Assembly (NCBI RefSeq): GCF_001704415.2
Contig: NC_030811.1
Coordinates: 74,728,069 to 74,792,068, forward strand
Direction: 5' to 3'
DNA length: 64,000 nt
DNA from: Capra hircus
Taxonomy: Eukaryota > Chordata > Mammalia > Artiodactyla > Bovidae
Shown here: positions 49,378 to 61,122 of the stretch, piece after piece
Position numbering within the stretch: position 1 is the stretch's first letter
Layout of the letters: each line of letters opens with the position of its first letter
The notes under the pieces: model-generated
Database searches by the model: none
Seen by the model: only the letters and a program-made list of their open reading frames with translations
Told to the model about the DNA's origin: nothing
Program-made: the position numbers and the translations under genes

Positions 49378-52300
49378 GGAGAGGGGGTGGAGAGAGATGG
49401 GTTGGGAACAATAAACAGAGGAAGAACTAAAAAGGAAAAGAAAAAGAAAGATCTCATTGGCTTGTAATTGGTAAAACTTGCATTTCTGAAAATAAGATAA
49501 TGGCTTATAGTCAACAAAACAAAAAAACTCCACCTTTACGAGACTTGGCTATTAACAGACTTGGAAACAGAGACTGAAATACTGATTTGAAAACAAAAAC
49601 ATGAAATCGGAGAATCACGCTCCCAGGAAGACAAAATCCCCTTTCCATTCAGATTTTTAAAAAAAGATCTGGACTTTTATTGCCCTACTTGCCAATTACA
49701 GATCTACCTCTTTTTATTAGTAGAGGAATCAAACAAAAAAGAAACATCTCTCTTCTCAAGAAATTATTTCCTTGTGGATTTGGGAAATTTTACATCTCTA
49801 ATTGTTATTATTTATTTTACACACTATTTTTATGTCTTCACTCTTTATGTTAGGCACGGTCCCTACGTATAGGATTACATCTTGAAGAAGTGTGACATAT
49901 TAGCTCCTAAGTCTGTAGCTTCATTCCACTGAGGTTAATGATGATTCAGAGGAGAGAGGAAGAGGGAGAGGGCAGGTGTTCATAATAGCACCGTTAATTA
50001 TGGTCATTTCGCACATCTAGGTAGAAAGCAACATCATTTTCAGGCCCAATAAATTAAGTTCGTTTTCTAGTTCATTGTTCAGAATCATAAAAGAATAATT
50101 CTTGATGCTGTATTGCCACAAGAAAGTCTTCTGCTTTCATCTTAGTGTACTATTTAATATGGGATTTTATAGTCTACCTGGCTCTGATTTATGAGGTTAC
50201 TATATTAAAATGCTTAGATAACTAAATACACAACTTAATAATTTGACTTCCAATGAAGGTTAAACAGTCTCTGATAAGCAAATGGCACATTAAGTCTCAT
50301 CTTTAATAGTTAACAAATTACACTTGAGAGACCTAGGTAAATTGTAAGAATTTATTCTTAATATTAAAAAGAAATAGTCTAAAGGTTAGAAACTAAACTT
50401 TGACAGTAATTTACAGTTATGTCAAATATATTGTTAGTATTGAGACTTTTGTAAAAAATCTGAAAAGCACATTAAATGTGACTTTCTTCAGAAATACCTT
50501 CTTTCTCCCATCTTTTAAAAAATCTGTGAATACAACTAACTTTCAATTCTTTAATTAACATACTTCATTAATAAATAAAATTATGTCTTTTGGTGGTTTA
50601 CCTAGAAATAAAATACCATATAAATGGCAAATAAGTGCCAAGAATTTAAGGATCTGAACTTATATGAAAATGAAGTAAACATCCTTGTAGCTTCATCAGT
50701 ACAAGTTATCATCACATTTTACACTGATGTATGGGAAACAGGATAGCATACTAATGTCAAATTTCTGAAAACATGACATCATATTTCACTGCTGAAGAAT
50801 AAATGATTTTTTTGGTACTGTCTTCCAGGAAGAGAAAAGAAAAAAAAATCGTAATAGTTGCAATTTGTATTAACTTCAAAGCTGGGAATTCTTTCCCAAA
50901 GATAGTTTACTTTCTTTCCTTTTTAAAACAACAATGTCAGTTGAGACACAAAAATCTCATAAAAGTAAAACACCTTGTAATATGTTGAGCAATCACCCAC
51001 AATCACTTTCAGACCTTTGAAAAAACTATTTAATTTGAATCACCAGTCTAAATAGGTCATTTAACTCAGAAAAATTAAAATTAGAAAAAGAATTGACCCT
51101 GTATAGCTAAAGCATCTGCATCCTCAATGTCCTGCTGTCTTCAAAGTCAAACCAGAGCTAAGTGTCAAGAACAACAATAATATATTAATTTATTCCAAAT
51201 CTCAAAGTTAGTCTGCTCTTGAGATGGCCATAAAAGACAACATTATATAGAAAAATCATGAGGAGGGATGCTTGAAGAAGTTGAGAGTGGAAGTCCAGAA
51301 GGAAAAGCAGAAAACTGTATTTAAGAAGAATAATGGTATACACGTATATGCAGGGGACAGGTCCCTACTAGCAAGATCCCCTTTCTCATGCATATGTTCA
51401 CAGTATATGGCAAATGGAAATCAGCTGCAGCACAATTAACACAAAGCAAGTAACTGCCAAACAAGTTTATTCTCCCACAAGCTTCTCCTATAGTTCACTA
51501 GCAGCATAAGATCATGAACCTTAATGCTCTTGTCTGGCACCCTTCAGAACTTAATCAGCCTGTAACATTCTGGTAAACACAGGGATCAAAGCGCTACTCC
51601 CTAGAAAACCTTCCCAGGCATAGGAAAAACTACAAAAGCTTAAAAGTAATACCTTTAAAGAAGGAGAACAATAAACTAAAACACAAATGAGAATGTGGCT
51701 ACCTGAGATATCCTCTACTTTTCCAACCAAATCATCCATAACATCAAAAGGACCCCCACCATGTTGCAACAAGAAAGTGTCAAGTGTTGGGGAATAGAGT
51801 CTACCTTTAGAAGGCAGGGCATCGAAGGTGGCTAGCAGAAAGGGAATCAGCACCGCTGGAGGCAGAGAAAGGAGTCAGTTTCAGGACTCTCCAGAGCCAC
51901 CAGGAAATGCACCCTCCTTTTGGGGTTAAAAGTAACTCGGACGCTCAGAAAAAGTACTTTCACATTCTCCAGCTAGCAACAATCTATCATCCATAGGCAA
52001 AGAGTGATCAGAGACACCAAAGAAACAAGCTTTCCTCTGTGTCCATCTTCCTAAAGCCACTTCCCCAAAACTGAGATCTTGAGAAATCTTGATTCTCTCA
52101 AGATTTCTGTTTAAAGATGGAATGGAAGGACCTTTGCTCTGACAAGGAAGCAAACAGAAGTCCTGACACTGGGGAATTACAAAGGAACATCCTACGGTAC
52201 AGTTTTCTTAAACGGGTAAATCCCAAAACAGAATTCAGGTTTATTCACCTCCAGACTGATGATAAAAATTTTATAACTTCCTGGGACAGAGAGAAACAAG

Positions 52301-52394
52301 TTCACTCCAGCCCCCAACCCCAACCACGCTCAGAAAGCAATGACTGAAACAGTCCCAGGGAGGGACTGAGCAGGCTGACCCCCCTTCCACTACA
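49378..52394. other. Repeat-free intron start next to LHFPL3 exon 1
   Basis: About 3 kb with no recognisable BovB, L1, SINE or LTR, in contrast to the rest of the intron. No exon or RNA gene seen. Possible regulatory DNA by position only. Confidence 0.55.
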
Positions 52395-52756
52395 GTCGCT
52401 CCAAATCCGCTTTTCGCCACGCCGTCAGCCCCTCCTTTAGTTTCTCTGCTCGCGCCTTAAGCGGCCGCTTTCTCTCCCTACCTCGAGCTCTTAGCGGACT
52501 CGGCCCAGCAACCGCCCTGCCCCTGACGTGTCCCTCTGGGTGGCGTCCCCCGTACTTGGGAGGTTCTCGAAAGCCCCAGTCTAGGCGCTGAGGCTGAGGC
52601 TGAGGAACCCTGGGGGTTCCGGCCTCGCAGGGCTCCCGCCAGAGCGGATTAAGTTGCTCGGGCCCCCAGAGGCGCGCACTACCCGCGTCCCTCCCACTCC
52701 CGCCCCTCCCGGGCTCCGGCTCCCCGGGTCCCCCAGCCTCCGCTGAGGTGAGCGCG

Positions 52757-52764
52757 CACTCACC
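52757..52764 (-). other. LHFPL3: Splice donor of LHFPL3 exon 1
   Basis: On the minus strand the exon ends TCC G and is followed by GTGAGTG, a near-perfect U2-type donor. The split codon begins with G, consistent with the Ala that follows MQLTS in the known protein. The open frame continuing left to 52390 beyond this point is intronic read-through. Confidence 0.93.
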
Positions 52765-53202
52765 GGAGGTGAGCTGCATCCAGGCACAGATCTTGTACAC
52801 CGTAGCCGTGTTGCAGAAGAAGAAGAGGGTAAAGCAAACGATGCAGGCAATGATAAGCATCATGGAGAGGCCGATGAAAAAGGAGGCGGCTTTGAAGGCG
52901 CCCGAGGGCAGCGTGGAGAAGTCCGTGAAGCTGCCCCTGCAGGTCAGCTCCCGGGAGAAGCCGTTGCCGATGCAGTAGTGGAAGAGCCCGAAATAGCCAG
53001 CTTGCGGGGTGTCCACGCCGTCGCCGATCCAGTAGGGCTGGATGAAGCACACCACGTTGACGATGGCAAAGCAGATGGTGAAGATGGCCCACAGCACGCC
53101 GATGGCCCGCGAGTTCCGTACATAGTTGGTGTGGTACAGCTTGGCAGCCTCCTGAGCCGGGAGCATCGCGGCGGCGGCGGCAGCGGCGGCGGCTCCGGGC
53201 AT
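52764..53202 (-). CDS. LHFPL3: LHFPL3, first coding exon (residues 1-146)
   Basis: This exon encodes the N-terminal 146 residues of LHFPL tetraspan subfamily member 3, a four-pass membrane protein; the human protein is about 236 residues. Visible in order: Met-Pro-Gly and a run of nine alanines (4-12), a second Met at 13 starting MLPAQEAAKLYH, TM1 (about 33-54), a first extracellular loop with the claudin-like pattern W58...GLF(72-74)...C77...C88, and TM2 (about 103-130). The reading ends at MQLTS plus one base (phase 1) at a donor GTGAGTG. The start at 53202 was chosen because it gives the known MPGAAAA N-terminus and has A at -3; Met13 is a plausible alternative. The family is known: LHFPL3 and LHFPL4 (GARLH proteins) associate with GABA-A receptors, and LHFPL5 acts in hair-cell mechanotransduction. 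LHFPL4 differs at many loop residues (for example SVSTPKP against GVDTPQA here), so LHFPL3 is preferred. The remaining exons lie left of the window. Confidence 0.96.
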
Positions 53203-53205
53203 TCT

Positions 53206-53247
53206 CCCCCTCCTCCTCCTCCTCCTCCTCCTCCTCGTCCTCCGCCT
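53206..53247 (-). repeat. (GGA)n polypurine tract in the LHFPL3 5' leader
   Basis: On the plus strand this is a CTC-CTC run just upstream of the ATG; on the gene strand it is a GGA/GAG microsatellite ending a few bases before the start codon. It would lie in the 5' UTR, or encode an Arg run if the upstream in-frame ATG were used. Confidence 0.85.
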
Positions 53248-53422
53248 CCCCCCCGCCTCTCCGCGCTCAGGAGACACACTCACCGAGCCGGGCGAGCTGC
53301 AACTCCCCTGCCTCCTCCTCAGCCCAGTAGCGCCAGTTTCAGAGTCTGCATCCTCGCTCCCGGAAGGAGGGAGGGGGAGCGCCGAGCACCCCTCCGGCTC
53401 GCCTGGCACAGCCTCCCGGCCC

Positions 53423-53437
53423 CCCTCCCTCCCTCCC
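53423..53437 (-). other. G-quadruplex motif in LHFPL3 5' leader
   Basis: The plus strand reads CCC-T-CCC-T-CCC-T-CCC, so the gene strand carries four G3 runs separated by single A residues, a minimal-loop G4 motif about 220 bp upstream of the start codon. It would be in the mRNA if transcription starts upstream of it, which is not established. Confidence 0.7.
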
Positions 53438-53650
53438 TCCTGGCCGGGGCTCCAGCCCTCCTCACCGCCCTCCGCCCCTCTTCCCGCCGCCGCCGATGCA
53501 GCTGCAGCAGCCGAAGGCGGCAAATCCAGCGCGCGGCGTCGCGGCGCGCGAGCTCGGGCGCCCCTCCAGCCTTCGGCCCCCCGGCGACCCTGGGACGCCC
53601 CCTCGAGTGCCGGGCGTGGGCCAGGGAAGCTGGCCTTGAGTTGCGAATGG

Positions 53651-55107
53651 GGTAACCTTGGAAGGGGGTGGGAGCACCCATAGGGATCCCCAAGGCGATC
53701 CCAGGATCCCAGGTGGGGTTAGGGGCCGGGCGCCGAAGACTGATTCTGGAAGCCTTTCAAGCACCGCACAGCAACGTGCTTCGACCTCTGCATCTTTGCA
53801 GGCGTACGAGGGGCAACGCGGCAGGTGAAGGCGAGAGAGGCCGAAGGAAAAGAGACGTGCTGCCCCAAGAGAATCCCCGGTGACAACCACAGAAAGACTG
53901 CTAACTCCTCGACGGGGTGGAGACAAGTTGGGCAGGAGCCTGGCAGACAATAACGTAAAAGACACACCTCACGAGTAGTCTCATACCAGCTAAGCTGGAC
54001 TTATTTCTTCTTGGCATTCCCATTCCCTCCGCCCCCATTGGGTCAGACAAACCGACGCTTATACTTTCCTTTAAGTAAGGTCACTTCCCCCATAAATTAT
54101 GCCATAAATGGGGCCCGTGGGGCATAGAAGTGACTTTGTCACCGAAATGTATAGTTTTTCTCAAAACATTGCTTATTTTGGCCAGTGTTCTATTTCTTAT
54201 ACAAATATTCATTGGCAGATATTTTGTGCCCAGGCACTAGGCTGAATGCTAAGGATACAAAGCCACAGCAGATGGTTGTCTTCTTTCCCTGCCCAGGTAT
54301 TTCTTCCTCCCCCACAACTAATCAGAGAGTTGTTTTCAGAGTAATTTCCTCTGAATTATCTATATATAATCCCTTACATTTTCATGTGGCATTACTGTTA
54401 TACACCCCTACTTGGTGCTGTTTCCTTAGCATAATGTTTTTCCTTTCCAGACTTTCTACTGCTCTCTTAACAGTCCCTGCCTTTTAAACTCCTTTATTTC
54501 CATTTGTTACTTTTTTGGTTCCTTCTATGAGATGAAACCCGTGACCCCTACACAAAACAATGAAACCAGAATGTTCAGTAGCAGCCTCAGACATGGGTAA
54601 CAAATCATTTTGAACCCTATGATCACTGAATTCTCTGAGCAGAAAGGAGGGAATTCTGTTAGAATTTGACCCTTAAATCTACCCTTAATTCCACACCTTA
54701 TTATAACCCCAAAACATATGTAAGCTCCTTGACACTGTCTTGCCATTATGTCCAATCTGCCCAGCTTCTTAGAACAGTGAAAGACATGAGATGCCAGGTG
54801 GAAAGTGAGGTTAGCAGGAAGAGGTAAGAACACTTACTGATAAAATGGTTCAATTTGGAGGGGTGGCTGTTCAGCAAGCAAGAAGGAAAGCTCCAAACCG
54901 TATTCAGCTACAAAGATAGCAGTTATGTGGAAGAGGGGTCATACCCTAAGTGGTGAAGAGCAACCATGCCCCTCATCTATTAACCTGAAGATTTGAGATT
55001 TTATGGGGAGAGAAAGGGGAGTTTGTGGAAATAAGGATATGGGACACAAAAGCTAATGAAGGGATTGAAACTGATTTAAAAGTGTGAGTATTGAGTATTG
55101 GAATTTT
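53651..55107. other. Upstream flank of LHFPL3
   Basis: No gene. Modest CpG content to about 53930, then AT-rich. About 54205-54300 ('tattcattggcagatatttt', 'gcccaggcactaggctgaat') is a reversed L2 remnant. Confidence 0.55.
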
Positions 55108-55330
55108 GGACTTCCCTGGTGGCTCAGATAGTAAAGAACCTGCCTGCCAATGCAGGAAACATGAGAGATGTGAGTTTAACCCCTGGGTTGGGAAGATCCC
55201 CTGGAGGAGGGCATGGCATCCCAGTCCAGTATTCTTACCTGGAGAACCCTATGGACAGAGGAGCCTGGCAAGCTACAGTCCATAGATTCACAAAGAGTCA
55301 GACACGACTAAAGTGACTTAGCACGCACAC
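55108..55330 (+). mobile_element. Bov-tA SINE
   Basis: Head 'ggacttccctggtggctcag', body, tail 'gtcagacacgactaaagtga'. Closest young repeat upstream of LHFPL3. No clear duplication. Confidence 0.93.
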
Positions 55331-58300
55331 AGGCAAGAGCTTCTTACAAGTATGCTTGCAGACTCTCAGAAGGTCTTTTAAAAATCAGAAGGATTGGGGT
55401 GTGGGGTCGGGGTGTGCGGAGGAAGGAGGATGACCTAAATATGAGCCAACCCAATATAACACTTGCAAGTCTCTAAAAATAAAATTATATGTGATGATAT
55501 ATCATCAGTGCATTGGTGACAATGGAGGGTCAGAACGTCTGTTAGGTTTCATTTGTTTTAACTTCCCTGAAATTGCTGTTAAATCAGAAAAGCAGAAGAA
55601 TTTTAACATGGAAGGATGAAGAGGAAAGGTGAGGGTAATCGGATTTATGGGGCCATCTGGCAGGCCACATGTCCTAGGGGCAGTGATAGCTATATAGGAA
55701 GAACTATGGTAATTTCTAGTGACTCTTTCAAGCCTTCAAATCCCCCCCAAACCTGCTTGTATAAAGTGGTCTTTCTTTAAAATCAATGCCTAAAAGAGAT
55801 CTTACTGTTCCCCTGGGGTAGTTGAGATGGAAGGTTGCTGAGAGGGGAAAGGCTGAGAATCAAAAAGCCTGGTTTAGATCTCAGTGCTTAAATTGCCTTT
55901 ACAGGACCAAGAAAAGACTGGCGAGTGACTCAGATTCAAATGTTGTGATTCAAAGAGCTTTTCTATTTGAGTCATGCTGAAGAAGAGCTTTATTCTTATT
56001 TCCATTTTGGAAATGCCTCTGTGTTCAAGCTCAGAATCACTATGACAAGGGGCATACTCAAGGTGTTCCCTCTTATCAATAGCATCTAGGGACAGACCAG
56101 TGTTTGTGTATTGTGACCTAAAGTGATCCCTTCCCCCTGAGAATCTGAGCTGTTGCTCCTGGAGGTGAGGGGTCAATCACAGATGTATTGAACACTTCCA
56201 GTGGTCTTTCTCCTCACTTTTATTCTTCCCTGAAAATTTCCAAGATGAAGAAGCATCTCCCAAGACTATTGGAAATAAGGATAATCTGTAGACTTTTCAG
56301 TTAACCATCAGTGAATGCAGATTGTCCATCTACATCTTTCCAAATCCACCCCCTCCCCTGTTGCCCATCTCCAAGCTCACCCTTGGCAACCAGAAATCCC
56401 AGAGGTGAGGCTGTCCTTATCTTTAATCTGTCCCTATCTGTCCTATAGGCTATCCCTATCTTTAATCTAAAGCTTTAGTCTCAAACCATGCAGACTTTAG
56501 AAGTTCAGACAGTCAAGCATCTGGACAACTAATTACATTCATCAAATGTTGTATGACCAAGGAAGTTGTTTTGGGGAGGAAGAAATAATACTAGCCTGGT
56601 TCATGCTAAGAAGTTACTATTGATAGAAAAGTATTTTGAAACTAAAGTGTGATTCATACGTGCTAATAACTAGTAGAAGTCAGTGTCATTGACAGCATCA
56701 AATTAGAAACACTGAATACTCAAGTCTCAAACTTCACTGTTTTAAAACGTTTTTCTCTTACTGCCACAAAGGGTCAGTAGTGAGATCCAGTTATTCCCCA
56801 AACTGTTTTAATGTTAGGGCTATAAAAGAAAAACAACTGAAGAATAGTTGGACTATATAACACTACTAAAAAGATTCCTGGTGAGTTAAAGGACTGACTG
56901 TTTTGATCCCAGACTAGTCTGTGATGACTTGGGAGAGTGTAAAAGCTTTGCAGGGCAAGGAACTTGGGATCCAGACCTAGTACCATCTTCACCTAATAAG
57001 TGATCAAGGCTCTTGGGGTTCTTTTCCTCATTTCAATAATTACAGTGAGGAAGAGGGGACATAAGAAGAATTCTAAGGCCCCTTCCGCAGTAAAATTCTA
57101 TTTTGTTCTACAAAGACTATTTCTGGATGACTTTGCAAAATAGATAAAATGCAGAACTTGGGAAAAAATGGGGTGAGACCTAACAAGAGATACCAGACTC
57201 TGACAATGCAGACATTTTATTTAAAATTGAAAATCCTTTCTGAAATCCAATTGTTATATTAATAATTTTTCAGGCAATGGGTACTTAGTATTTTCAAGTG
57301 AGTCATTGCTATGACCTTGGGAAATGCAGAAAAAGATGATTTCTAAAAATTGTTACTTAATCAGTAACTAGGACTATTACCAAGGCAAATATCAGAACCC
57401 ACTCCAGAACATGAAGATTCTAGGAATAAAGCTCTTTTCACTCACCAAGGATTTCCCTCTGCTCCTCTCCCATCTTTTTCTCCTTTCTTTTTTCTTTCTT
57501 ACTTTTTTTTAGGGCTTTTCAGAAATTGTGAGACATCTCTTAGTTAAGCAGTCACTAGGTTAGCAGTGGCAATCAGATGGATGGAGTGTTTCAACACCCC
57601 ATACAAATGAAGATCAGATGATCACAGAGCTCCAGTTTCATTGCACCTATACCCTTGGCAATGACATGTGGAATTCCACATACACAGAGAAGTGGGAAAT
57701 AGAAATATCAGTCATTCTCTTTCTTAAACTTTTCCTCTAGTTTGATCTGCATTCTGTGTAAAAGTTATCCCTTTTATAAGTACTCTTCACTTTTCCAGAA
57801 GCTAGCTAAAACCATAACTTATTTTCTTGTAAGACTAAACAGATCCTATGTTAGAAGAACTATCTCTCTGGTAACCCTTTTAAGCCCTTGATAATTTAAG
57901 AACAATTCTGTCTGAAGGTAAGTAGTAACCTGTATTGACTAAAATACTATGGAAACATGACCATCACTTAAAGGGTGATTTTTTAAGTCTGTCATGCAGT
58001 GATACTATATTAAAGTTTTAAGTTCAGTATATAGGTTCATTTCTCTTTCAATCTAGTGCTGATTCATCTTCCTGATCTTTTAAAAAAATAAATTCTATCT
58101 GCTATTCACTCTGACCCTACTTCATGGAGTTTCCCATTCAATATGTACCTTGATTGAAAATCATTTTCATTTTGAAAATCTATACTTACATTTTTAGTAT
58201 TGGGCTCATATTTGAAACCATTGCTTGAATTCGCTGCTAAAGGCATATTTATCCACAAAACTTGTCTCTCCTACTTGGCAATCACTTGAGTCTTTCAAAT

Positions 58301-58819
58301 CTCAGGTTTGGCCTTGGTGAGGATCTTCCCCAAGACACATGGGTCTTATAGTCCCAAACACCCTCTAAATGTGAAGAAAAAAACCCACCCAGATGCTTTC
58401 TTTTACTGCTGCAGAGACACAAAAATATTGATTTTTATAATTTAGTGCTTTCATTGAAAGGTCACATTTTCTTGATGATATAGTCAGGTTTTGCTAGAGA
58501 AGCAACCCAAACTCTCAGTTGCTTAAAACAACAAGCATTTTCTTCTAACCCACATCACATGATGGTTGTTGGCTGGCTGACAAAAGACCAAGCAGCAGAC
58601 CTGAGTGCAAGTCTGCTTCTATTCTTATTCTGAATTCCAAGTTGAAGAAGCAGCTCCTCTCTGGGACATGTTGGCAGAAGTATAAGAGGCAGAGGCAAAT
58701 ATAAAACTATCTAAAACTTCTGCTCTTATATAGCATGCAGCATGTCAACTCATATCCCATTGGCCAAAGCATATCATAAGAAAAATCTGAGAGTCAATGT
58801 GCTAGGGATATATAATCCT
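55331..58819. other. Upstream intergenic stretch, repeat-poor
   Basis: No gene. About 58480-58800 may be an old repeat ('gcttaaaacaacaagcattt', 'cccattggccaaagcatatc') that I cannot name. The rest is unassigned. Confidence 0.5.
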
Positions 58820-60969
58820 CCGCAAAAACAAGATCAAGAGCTGAATGTGGCTCAGATCATGAACTCCTTATTGCCAAATTCAGACTCAAATTGAAGAAAG
58901 TAGGGAAAACCACTAGACCATTCAGGAGTGACCTAAATCAAATCCCTTATGATTATACAGTGGAAGTCAGAAATAGATTTAAGGGACTAGATCTGATGGA
59001 GTGCCTGATGAATTATGGACGGAGGTTCGTGACATTGCATAGGAGACAGGGATCAAGACCATCCCCGTGGAAAAGAAATGCAAAAAAGCAAAATGGCTGT
59101 GAAAAGAAGAGAAGTGGAAAGCAAAGGAGAAAAGGAAAGATATAAGCATCTATCTGAATGCAGAGTTCCAAAGAAGCAAGACGAGATAAGAAAGCCTTCC
59201 TCAGCGATCAATGCAAACAAATAGAGGAAAACAATAGAATGGGAAAGACTAGAGATCTCTTCAAGAAAATTAGAGATACCAAGGGAACAGTTCATGCAAA
59301 GATGGGCTCGATAAAGGACAGAAATGGTATGGACCTAACAGAAGCAGAAGATATTAAGAAGAGGTGGCAAGAATACACAGAAGAACTGTACAAAAAAGAT
59401 CTTCACGACTCAGATAATCACGATGGTGTGATCATTCACCTAGAGCCAGACATCCTGGAATGGGAAGTCAAGTGGGCCTTAGAAAGCATCAGTACAAACA
59501 AAGCTAGTGGAGATGATGGAATTCCAGTGGAGCTGTTTCAAATCCTGAAAGATGATGCTGTGAAAGTGCTGCACTCAATATGCCAGCAAATTTGGAAAAC
59601 TCAGCAGTGGCCACAGGACTGGAAAAGGTCAGTTTTCATTCCAATCCCAAAGAAAGGCAATGCCAAGAATGCTCAAACTACTGCACAATTGCACTCATCT
59701 CACACGCTAGTAAAGTAATGCTCAAAATTCTCCAAGCCAGGCTTCAGCAATATGTGAACCGTGAACTTCCTGATGTTCAAGCTGGTTTTAGAAAAGGCAG
59801 AGGAACCAGAGATCAAATTGCCAACATCCTCTGGATCATCGAAAAAGCAAGAGAGTTCCAGAAAAACATCTATTTCTGCTTTATTGACTATGCCAAAGAC
59901 TTTGACTGTGTGGATCAGAACAAACTGTGGAAAATTCTGAAAGAGATGGGAATATCAGACCACCTGAACTGCCTCTTGAGAAACCTATATGCAGGTCAGG
60001 AAGCAACAGTTAGAACTGGGCATGGAACAGCAGACTGGATCCTAATAGGAAAAGGAGTACGTCACGGCTATATATTGTCACCCTGCTTATTTAACTTCTG
60101 TGCAGAGTACATCATGAGAAACGCTGGGTTGGAATAAGCACAAGCTGGAATCAAGATTGCTGGGAGAAATATCAGTTACCTCAGATATGCAGGTGACTCC
60201 ACCCTTACGGGCAGAAAGTGAAGAGGAACTAAAAAGCCTCTTGATGAAAGTGAAAGAGGAGAGTGAAAAAGTTGGCTTAAAGCTCAACATTCAGAAAACG
60301 AAGATCATGGCATCTGGTCCCATCACTTCATGGCAAATAGATGGGGAAACAGTGGAAACACTGTCAGATTTTATTTTGGGGGCTCCAAAATCACTGCAGA
60401 TGGGGATTGCAGCCATAAAATTAAAAGATGCTTACTCCTTGGAAGGAAAGTTATGACCACCTAGATAGCATATTCAAAAGCAGAGACATTTCCTTGCCGA
60501 CTAAGGTCCATCTAGTCAAGGCTATGGTTTTTCCTGTGGTCATGTATGGATATGAGATTCGGACTGTGAAGAAAGCTGAGTGCCGAAGAATTGATGCTTT
60601 TGAACTGTGGTGTTGGAGAAGACTCTTGAGAGTCCCTTGGACTGCAAGGAGATCCAACCAGTCCATTCTAAAGGAGATCAGTCCTGGGTGTTCTTTGGAA
60701 GGAATGTTGCTAAAGCTGAAACTCCAGTACTTTGGCCACCTCACGTGAAGAGTTGACTCATTGGAAAAGACTCTGATGCTGGGAGGGATTGGGGGCAGGA
60801 GGAGAAGAGGATGACAGAGGATAAGATGGCTGGATGGCATCACTGACTCAATGGATGTGAGTTTGAGTGAACTCCAGGAGATGGTGATGGACAGGGAGGC
60901 CTGGCGTGCTGCAATTCATGGGGTTGCAAAGAGTCGGACACGACTGAGCAACTGAACTGAACTGAACTA
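58820..60969 (+). mobile_element. BovB LINE, 5'-truncated (2.15 kb)
   Basis: Starts at the end of the endonuclease (just before the SDH block at about 58850) and runs through linker, RT and C-terminal region to the ACTGA tail. Colinear with 38813-40975 of the full-length copy. No clear duplication. Confidence 0.95.
58845..60945 (+). pseudogene. BovB ORF2 3' two-thirds, inactivated
   Basis: RT blocks present: NKASGDDGIP, GFRKGRGTRDQ and FIDYAKDFDCVDQNKLW, where AKAFD has become AKDFD. The catalytic box is YAGD (60186-60197). A frame shift occurs near 59665 (a base lost after GNA), with a stop at 60135-60137, shifts near 60210 and 60455, and a TGA at 60746-60748. About 30 bp of linker ('ctctctggggaggccttaca' region of the other copy) is missing near 59098. 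Confidence 0.92.
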
Positions 60970-61122
60970 CAAGAAATAAATGGGTGAAAAATCAAGAACT
61001 TTAATCAAATCCATCATATCCATCCTCTGATAAAATATTAATACCAACTTACTTTTCAAACAGATTTGGTTCCTAGAAAAATTTTATATGCATATATGAT
61101 TTTTAAGACCATCAGTCCCTCT

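Larger units (their letters stand above)
1..52763 (-). other. LHFPL3: LHFPL3 intron 1 (5' part)
   Basis: Inferred from the position and direction of exon 1. No second LHFPL3 exon (the next block would encode the ACLVLGCMIFPDGW region) appears in the minus-strand translations, so intron 1 extends beyond the left edge. In human this intron is known to be very long. All repeats listed between 1 and 52763 would be intronic. Confidence 0.85.
52395..53650 (-). promoter_or_regulatory. LHFPL3: CpG island and 5' region of LHFPL3
   Basis: GC and CpG content rise abruptly near 52395 and fall after about 53650, covering the exon, the donor and about 450 bp upstream of the start codon. This is the usual appearance of a CpG-island promoter. 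I see no TATA box at a convincing position, so the transcription start is not assigned. Weaker CpG clusters continue to about 53930. The upstream part holds a GGA/GAG polypurine run and a G-quadruplex motif (listed separately). Confidence 0.85.

Noticed and set aside
52390..53523. Continuous 377-codon open frame on the minus strand as one protein
   Set aside because: Only the 52764-53202 part matches LHFPL3. The downstream part reads through a strong splice donor, and the upstream part is GC-rich leader without support.
52978..53655. 225-codon plus-strand open frame opposite LHFPL3
   Set aside because: Antisense shadow of a CpG island with proline/arginine runs, no recognisable domain.
58480..58800. 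Possible named DNA transposon or LTR
   Set aside because: Some phrases feel repeat-like, but I could not match a family with confidence.
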